Below, in pieces: positions 58,393 to 64,000 of a stretch of 64,000 nt of DNA (its first letter is position 1; every line of letters starts with the position of its first letter). Source of the stretch: Aureococcus anophagefferens (taxonomy: Eukaryota > Sar > Pelagophyceae > Pelagomonadales > Pelagomonadaceae); NCBI RefSeq assembly GCF_000186865.1, contig NW_008705569.1, positions 3,211 to 67,210 of the forward strand, read 5' to 3'. The notes beneath the pieces are model-generated. The model ran no database searches and was not told the DNA's origin. It was given only the letters and a program-made list of their open reading frames with translations. Position numbers and translations under genes: made by a program.

Positions 58393-59334
58393 CTAGAGAT
58401 AGGACTCGATGATGGGCTTGATGTACCGCGGGACGCGCCCGGCGAACTTGCAGCAGTCGCGCAACAGCGCGGCGACGACCAGCGCGGCTTTCCGCCTGGC
58501 GGCGGCGCCGGCCTTCCAAACGACGATGAAAGTGAGATGGATCACCTGGACGGGCGCGACGCGATCGAGACGACGGATGAAGACGCGATCAGGATCGTCT
58601 TGAATGCGAATGCGAACGGTGACGCTGCCTCGCCGCGCGAGCTCCATCAGCGCCCCGCCGCGGCCTCGAGCCAGCGCGATCTCGACCGCGTTGTCGTCGT
58701 TGTTGCGCGCGAGGGCCAGCAGCGCGCGGGTGGCAGCCTCGCGCGCGGGCGCCATCGGCTTGCCGCTCTCGACCAGCGCGAGGAGCGGTGGAATGCCACC
58801 GGCCTCCCGAACCGCGACCTTGCTCCCGGCGTCGTTTAACGAGAGGTTCCACAGCAACTTCGACGCGTAGTCTTCGCCGGTGAAGAAGCTGGGGCCGCGT
58901 AAAACCGCGACGAGCACCGGTATGCCACCCGCCTCCCGAATCGCGCCCTTGCCCTCTTCGCTGTTGTGCGCGAGGTTGTACAGCATCTCCATGGCAGACC
59001 CTTTCGCGTCGAAGCCGGGGCTGCTTAAAAGCGCGAGGAGCGGCGGGATACCGCCGGCCTCCCGGATCATGGCCTTGAACTCGTCGTTGATGTTCACGAG
59101 GTCGCGAAGCGCGCGCGCGGCATTCTTTTTCGCGACGGCGCTACCGCTCTCCATCATCGCGACGAGCGGCGGGATGCCGGCCTCCCGAATCGCGATGTTG
59201 TTGGCGGGGTCTCGCGCGAGCCTTCGCAGCGCCGACATGGCGCATTCGTCTACCCTGGAGTGCAGCGCCCTGATGGCGCCATCGAGATCGAGAGGCATCT
59301 CCGCGCCGTCGAGATCGAGATCCGCGTCCTCCAT
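58393..59334 (-). CDS. Armadillo-repeat protein, tandem copy 2, with a 72-nt in-frame intron
   Basis: ATG at 59332-59334. The frame is open throughout, but an intron at 58546-58617 (GT-AG, 72 nt) is very likely: removing it turns the unmatched 24-residue insert (VRIRIQDDPDRVFIRRLDRV and four more) into RRGSVT-VIHLTFIVVWKAG, which aligns with RRGRVVVCAEFFVQNAG of the neighbouring copy. The spliced product is 289 aa. Repeats: NIAIREAGIPPLVAMM, KAMIREAGGIPPLLALL, KGAIREAGGIPVLVAVL, SKVAVREAGGIPPLLALV. The start lies 60 bp from the divergent J/thioredoxin gene. Confidence 0.75.
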   Translation of the reverse strand: MEDADLDLDGAEMPLDLDGAIRALHSRVDECAMSALRRLARDPANNIAIREAGIPPLVAMMESGSAVAKKNAARALRDLVNINDEFKAMIREAGGIPPLLALLSSPGFDAKGSAMEMLYNLAHNSEEGKGAIREAGGIPVLVAVLRGPSFFTGEDYASKLLWNLSLNDAGSKVAVREAGGIPPLLALVESGKPMAPAREAATRALLALARNNDDNAVEIALARGRGGALMELARRGSVTVRIRIQDDPDRVFIRRLDRVAPVQVIHLTFIVVWKAGAAARRKAALVVAALLRDCCKFAGRVPRYIKPIIESYL

Positions 59335-59394
59335 CGACCGGAGGAGGACCTGCTAAGACAATGTTGCCGGCAACAAGCTCTCCTCTCCGACGCG

Positions 59395-61908
59395 ATGACC
59401 GTGAAAAATATCCGCCGCGCAGCCATGCGCCCAGGGCGCACAACGCACCGGCTCCTCGCCGCGCTCCTCGTCACCGTAGCGCTCACGCGCAGCGAACGCG
59501 ACGACTGGGTCGACCAGTTCGCGGACTGCGCGACGCTGCGCATCGAGAGCATGGAGAGCCGCGGCGCGGCCTGCCTCAGCGTCGACTCGGAGGCGACCAA
59601 GAACCTCACCAAAACCCCGACGTTCCACCCATCCACAGTCTGCGAGGACCGGCGCGTCGCGGGCGCGAACAAGACGACGCGCCCGTGGCACGACGGCACG
59701 AACGGCTGCGCCGCGTACGAGCGCGAGGAGACGCGCGGCCACGGCTGGTGCGCGCTCTACGGCGCCCACCCGTTCCCCCAGGGCTCCGCGAAGCAGGCCT
59801 GCTGCGCCTGCGGCGGCGGGCGCAACGTGACGCGCGCCTTCGGCGCGGGCGACGACGTCGAGGTGAAGGTGCAGGGCGGCGCGTGGCGCGCCGCGACCGT
59901 CTCCACCGCGTCCCCCGGCGGCGGGTCGCTCTACGCCGTGCGCGTCGGGAACAAGCAGGCTACCGTGTTGTCCGAGGCGACGATCCGGCCGCGGCCGCCG
60001 CCGCGCGACGGCCTGGCGCTGGCGCCGTGCGACCCGGGAGACGCGGCCGCGCGCGCGGACCTCCGCTGGGCGCTCGTCGGCGCGTCCCCGGAGAACGGCT
60101 CGTCGCTGCTCGCGACCCTGCGCCACGTCGCGAGCGGCGCGACGCTCAGCGGCAAGTTCCCCGGCGAGCAGCCCAAGGGCCGGGCCCAGGTGACGTCGTC
60201 GCTGCTCTACGCGGGCGAACCTTCGCAGGGAGACGCCGACGCCTGGGGCGGGTCGACGCTGCGCGTGCGGTCGGCCTTCGGCGGCGGCGCGGCGGCCTGG
60301 CGGCCCTGGGCCGAGATCATCCGGAAGACGGGCGACCGCGCGCGCGAGGACTGCCTCATCGGCGGCCGCTTCGGGCAGCCGGGCCTGTCCAAGGCCGAGT
60401 GGACCAAGTGCGACGACCACATGTTCGACGGCCTCCCCGGGAAGATGTGGAAGCTCACCTGCGACGCCGGCGACGACTTCGGCGGCGACGGCGCGCTCGC
60501 GCGCGCCGCGTCGCTGCTCGCGTTGCCGGAGGCGTCGATACGCGCGCTCGCGCCGTGGCGCGCGCTCGGCGTCGGCCGCGGCGCCGACGCGAAGGCCGTG
60601 AAGCAGGCCTTCCGCGAGCTGTCGCGCGTGCTCCACCCGGACAAGCGCGCGCTTTTGCAGTCGAAGATCCCCTCGGCGTCCGCGGCCAACGCCGACGCGC
60701 TCTTCGACGTCGCGCAGCGCGCCTACGACGGCCTGAAGGGCACGGACGAAGCGTTACGCGAAAAATTCCGCCTCGCCAACGAGAAGGACGGCGGCCTCTT
60801 CGACGGCTCCGCCGTCGCGGAGCTGCGGCCGTCGGATCTAAAGGAAGACGGCGGCGACCTCGCGTGGAACGCGACGAATTCCACGACTCTATGGATCGTC
60901 ATGCTCTACAGCCCGTCGTGCATGATGTCGCGGTCCATCGCGCCCCTCGTCGAGGCCGCGGCCGCGGCCTTCCGGGAGAAGGACCGCGGCGTCGCCGTCG
61001 AGTTCGGCGCCTACGCGTGCGGCGAGCACGGCGACGCGAAGGCGAAGACGAACAAAAAGGGCTTCGCGGGCGTCTTCGAGGACCCCGTCTGCGCGTCGCT
61101 GGAGCCGGGCCTCTCGGAGACGCCGCGCTTCGCCGCCGCCGTCGAGGGCGCGGCCTCGCCGTCCTGGGACCGGTGGCGCGACACGTTCGGCCGAGTGTCG
61201 GCGCCGAACTTCCCCCGGCGGCTCGTCGCCTTCGCGGACCGCGCCGCGCGCCTGCTGGCGGCGGCGCGCACGGTGGAGCGCGTCGAGCGCCCCTTCGACG
61301 AGCCGCTGGCCAACGCCGTCGCGCTCTACGTCGACGACGCGACGCCGCTGTCCGCGGCCGTCGAGATCGCGTTCGCGGCGCGGGCGCGCGACGTCGCCGC
61401 GGCGGGGTTCCGCGCGGTCGTCGCGGACTGCGCGGGCTGGTGCGCCGACGCGGGCGTGGCCTTCGCGCCGCAGATCCGCGTCTACGGCCCCGGCGGCGAG
61501 TTCGGGCTGCTCGACGAGGCCTTCGAGGAGCTCCGCGACGCCGAGGTCGCGATCGCGGCCGTCGCGGCGACGCTCGCGGCCGTCGCGGCGCCGTCGGACG
61601 CCGTCGCACTCGACGACGCCGACGGCTTCGAGGCCGACGACGCCGAGGCCGCGGGCGCCTGCGGCGCGGCGCCGGACGGCGCCGCGGCCGACGCGCGACT
61701 CGGCGCGCCGGACCCGCTCGGCCTGTCGCCGCCGCGGACGACGGAGCCGGACATGGCGCCCCGCGGCATCGGCGGCGCCGCGCCGAAGCTCTCGCCGCGG
61801 AGCGACCAGCGGCGCGTCGGCGGCGGCGCGGGGGAGCCGTTCCGCGGCAACTCGGCGCTCTACGGCGGCGGCATGGCGCGCGGCGGCGGCGGCGCGATCG
61901 GCCGGTAA
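59395..61908 (+). CDS. secretory J-domain plus thioredoxin-like protein (CMMS active site), paralogue B
   Basis: 837 aa from the ATG at 59395; an alternative ATG is at RPGRTT ten codons on. The signal region (THRLLAALLVTVALTRS) is followed by the same order as paralogue A: Cys-rich module (SRGAACLSVDSE to ACCACGGG), beta-rich region, J domain (APWRALGVGRGADAKAVKQA, HPD in VLHPDKR near 414), thioredoxin-like domain with MLYSPSCMMSRSIAPLVEAA (about 510), a second thioredoxin-like stretch and a Gly-rich tail. Both paralogues keep Ser at the resolving-Cys position. It is probably an ER Hsp70 co-chaperone; no retention signal is seen. Confidence 0.82.
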   Translation: MTVKNIRRAAMRPGRTTHRLLAALLVTVALTRSERDDWVDQFADCATLRIESMESRGAACLSVDSEATKNLTKTPTFHPSTVCEDRRVAGANKTTRPWHDGTNGCAAYEREETRGHGWCALYGAHPFPQGSAKQACCACGGGRNVTRAFGAGDDVEVKVQGGAWRAATVSTASPGGGSLYAVRVGNKQATVLSEATIRPRPPPRDGLALAPCDPGDAAARADLRWALVGASPENGSSLLATLRHVASGATLSGKFPGEQPKGRAQVTSSLLYAGEPSQGDADAWGGSTLRVRSAFGGGAAAWRPWAEIIRKTGDRAREDCLIGGRFGQPGLSKAEWTKCDDHMFDGLPGKMWKLTCDAGDDFGGDGALARAASLLALPEASIRALAPWRALGVGRGADAKAVKQAFRELSRVLHPDKRALLQSKIPSASAANADALFDVAQRAYDGLKGTDEALREKFRLANEKDGGLFDGSAVAELRPSDLKEDGGDLAWNATNSTTLWIVMLYSPSCMMSRSIAPLVEAAAAAFREKDRGVAVEFGAYACGEHGDAKAKTNKKGFAGVFEDPVCASLEPGLSETPRFAAAVEGAASPSWDRWRDTFGRVSAPNFPRRLVAFADRAARLLAAARTVERVERPFDEPLANAVALYVDDATPLSAAVEIAFAARARDVAAAGFRAVVADCAGWCADAGVAFAPQIRVYGPGGEFGLLDEAFEELRDAEVAIAAVAATLAAVAAPSDAVALDDADGFEADDAEAAGACGAAPDGAAADARLGAPDPLGLSPPRTTEPDMAPRGIGGAAPKLSPRSDQRRVGGGAGEPFRGNSALYGGGMARGGGGAIGR

Positions 61909-61928
61909 CTTGGTAGGGAAAACGTTAC

Positions 61929-63573
61929 CTAGTCGTCGGCGCGGAGGTGGCGGAGGAGGGGCCCGAGGAGGGACGCGAAGCCGTTGGGGCACCTGGCGTC
62001 GAGCGCGCGGCGCGCGCGCGCCACGAGCGCCGCGCGCGCGCCGCGCGTCGGCTGGGGCCCGTCGACGACGAGGTGGGCGTCGAGGAGGGCCGTCCAGAGG
62101 GGCCGGTCCCAGGCCCGGGGCAGCGCCGCGCGGTGGCCGTCGCGGCTCGGGCCGCGGTTCGAGCAGAGCAGGTGCAGGCAGACGCCGAGCGCGTAGACGT
62201 CGAGCTCCGTGGTCCAGGAGTCGTCGCCGCCCTTGCGCTTGCGGCGGCCGTCCTTGACGGCCCGGGGCCACTCGAACTCGGCGAGGTGCGCGTGGTCGTG
62301 CGCCGTCTCGAAGCGCGTCCCGGGCGCGTGGCTCCGCCGGTCGACCGCGCGCCCAAAGTCGATGAGCACGAGGCCGAAGCCGTTCGCCGCCGCCGTGTCC
62401 GCGACGTCGCCGGCGCCGCGCAGCACGCAGGCGCTGCCGTCCAGGTCCTCGCCGAGCATGGCCAGGAAGTTGTCGGGCTTGACGTCGAGGTGCAGCACGT
62501 CCGCGTCGTGGACCGCGAGCACGGCCTCCATGGCCGCGACGGCCAGAAACAGGGCCACGGGCTCCGGCAGCAGCTGGGACCCGATGGCCGTCGTGCGGCC
62601 GCCCGCGAGGCGCAGCACGTCCGCGAGCGTCGCGTCGTAGCGCGGCATCGACATCGCCTGCGCGTCGCTCCAGAGCCAGAGGCCCGCGGGCTCGACGACG
62701 CGGCCCGCGCGCGGCGCCAGCGACGTCCGCGCGCGCACGGCGAGCGCGAGGCGCGCCTCGAAGCGCAGCGTCGACCGCTCGCCCCGCTCGACCTTGAGCG
62801 CGAGCGGCCGGCCGTCGTCCGAGTCGTCCGAGTCGTCGCGCTCGACCTCGAAGACGGCCCCCGTCGCGCCGTGGCCCAGGTAGCTCCGCACCTCGAAGGC
62901 CGTCGGCGCGTCCGACGGGCGGTCCACGAGCACCTGCGGAGGAGGGGCGCGTCGCGCGGGGCGCTTCCGCTTCCGCCGAGACGCCGGCCGCGCGCGCGGC
63001 GCTCGGGAGCCGTGCCCGTCTTCTTCTTCGTGATGAGCGCCTGTGGGGGCGTTGGCGTCGGACGTGTGGCACGCTTTCGAAGCTCCGGGGACGCCGGGCA
63101 CGCGCGAACGGCGCGCGGTACGCGCGCTCGTCGCAGACGGCGAGCGCGGACGGCTCCGCGTCGGACCGCGCGAGCGCCGCGCTCCGGTACTCGCGCGTGA
63201 AGGGGTCGATGACCGACGCCTCGGCCGGCGCCGCGGGCCCCGCGTCGCCGTAGGTGCGCCGCGGCCCGGGCTTGTACGCGTCCGCGGCGCCGCGCGCGGG
63301 CCGCGCGCTCCGCGGCGCGTCGGCGAAGAGCGCCCGGCTCGCGCCGCTCGACGACAGCTGCGACGCGCCGCTCTCGGGCTCCGAGAGGCCGGCATCGACG
63401 GAGATCTCGTGCGTCAAGCTGCTCACGGGCGACAGCGATTGGATGTCGAGGCGCCGCCGTTTTTTCGCGGGCTTGTCGATCTTGCGGCGCAGCGTCACGC
63501 GCGTGGCTTTTGGCATGCCGAAGAGGGATTGGAGAGAGTCCAGGGGAGCGGCTACGGGCCGCTCGGACGCCAT
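61929..63573 (-). CDS. BUB1-type spindle checkpoint kinase lacking the TPR domain
   Basis: 501 aa from exons 63573-63073 and 62933-61929. The 139-nt GT-AG intron has a phase 0 donor at GAAAGC|GTGCC that I infer. The N-terminus is a basic, Ser-rich tail (DKPAKKRRRLDIQSLSPVSS). The kinase domain starts about VRSYLGHGATGAVFEVERDD (Gly loop). It has LALKVERGE (Lys), VLHLDVKPDNFLAMLG (catalytic loop, matching BUB1 'HGDIKPDNFL'), LIDFGRAVDRR (DFG, matching BUB1 'DFGRSID') and TELDVYALGVCLHLLC. Animal and yeast BUB1 have an N-terminal TPR kinetochore-binding region that is absent here, at least within 501 aa. It would act at kinetochores in mitosis. Confidence 0.82.
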
Positions 63574-63732
63574 GGTGGCGCTTGCCGAATGCCAATCGAG
63601 AGGTCGAAGCGCCGTCGCTCGTGGCGCTTCGACAGCCGCCGCGCCGGGAGCCGGCGCCGGGGGTCGTCGCCGCCGCCGCCCCGCGCGCACTCGTCGCCCT
63701 CCGCCCGCCGCGCTCGAGCTACGCACCGCCCC

Positions 63733-64000
63733 CTAGAGGGCCCCGCCGCGCGCGGCGAGGAGGTCGAGCTCGCCCTGGAGCGTGGCCTGGCGGAAGTTCA
63801 GGCGGCACGCGGGCACGTTCGTGCAGTCCGGGTTCTCGTCGTTGTGGAGGTCCATGCGCTCCTCGTCGCTGAAGGCCGCGACGCACGAGTTGCGCGCGAT
63901 CTCGCACATGTCCACGGAGCTCAGCGCGAAGGCGTGGCGCGCCGTCGCGTACTCCTCGAGGAGGGGCGTCGGCGTCGTGTGGAACATGAGCGGGTCGTCC
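63733..64000 (-). CDS. AMP deaminase, C-terminal end (runs off window)
   Basis: The frame enters from the right edge and ends at TAG (63733-63735). The visible 88 residues begin DDPLMFHTTPTPLLEEYATA and continue HAFALSSVDMCEIARNSCVA, matching the AMPD C-terminal block 'DDPL-x-FH ... EPLxEEY ... LSSxDMCELARNSV'. DDP belongs to the active-site Asp pair region. The tail then reads CTNVPACRLNFRQATLQGEL, equivalent to the AMPD 'TNVPDIRVAYRYETLxxEL'. The enzyme deaminates AMP to IMP in the purine nucleotide cycle in the cytosol. The catalytic His ligands lie outside the window. Confidence 0.93.
   Translation of the reverse strand, partial: DDPLMFHTTPTPLLEEYATARHAFALSSVDMCEIARNSCVAAFSDEERMDLHNDENPDCTNVPACRLNFRQATLQGELDLLAARGGAL

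Overview
This 64 kb window is nuclear DNA of a gene-dense, very GC-rich unicellular stramenopile alga. A pelagophyte such as Aureococcus anophagefferens fits best. The evidence is eukaryotic: spliceosomal introns, a 3-repeat Myb, NF-YC, a proteasome beta subunit, BUB1, a Qa-SNARE and a TMTC-type O-mannosyltransferase. Plastid-type leaders with an AAFAP-like site (thylakoid signal peptidase at 36854) point to a heterokont with a complex red plastid. Two introns are intact introner elements (short DNA transposons that become introns), a hallmark reported for pelagophytes and Micromonas. The species name is inference.

Layout. 1-9.5 kb: the start of a RelA/SpoT-like gene, a nine-exon secreted G8/beta-helix membrane protein, a sulfotransferase-like gene and a LamG membrane protein. 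9.5-16.2 kb: a 1465-aa SAM/cold-shock/U-box ligase and a DnaJ-X chaperone. 16.3-21.3 kb: an amino-acid transporter, a Golgi-type glycosyltransferase, a sulfotransferase and a thioredoxin-fold protein. 21.4-30 kb: a tail-less syntaxin with a CaaX-like end, a tandem tyrosyl-tRNA synthetase, a 2OG-Fe dioxygenase and a voltage-gated K+ channel. 30-38.4 kb: a two-domain glycosyltransferase split by an introner element, a conserved coiled-coil protein, a small membrane protein, a 3R-Myb and the plastid signal peptidase. 38.6-47.8 kb: a secretory J/thioredoxin protein, a TMTC protein, an RlmN-like radical SAM gene split by a second introner element, a repeat-rich 2 kb gap and PSMB4. 47.8-56.3 kb: a 2364-aa LRR/IQ protein, NF-YC and a small MGS-start protein. 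56.5-64 kb: a METTL21-type methyltransferase, two tandem Armadillo-repeat genes, a second J/thioredoxin paralogue, BUB1 kinase and the 3' end of AMP deaminase.

The genes are ordinary housekeeping and secretory-pathway genes on both strands, with no operon-like logic. The secretory and glycan theme (two sulfotransferases, three glycosyltransferases, two ER J/thioredoxin proteins, a G8 ectoprotein) recurs but may be chance.

Most genes are single-exon. Where introns exist, two things stand out. Two 200-nt introns are each an 8-bp target-site duplication plus a 192-bp element with terminal inverted repeats. An unusually large share of introns begin with GC rather than GT. I saw no tRNA, rRNA, CRISPR array or autonomous transposon. 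ATG starts were chosen over upstream TTG/GTG openings throughout.
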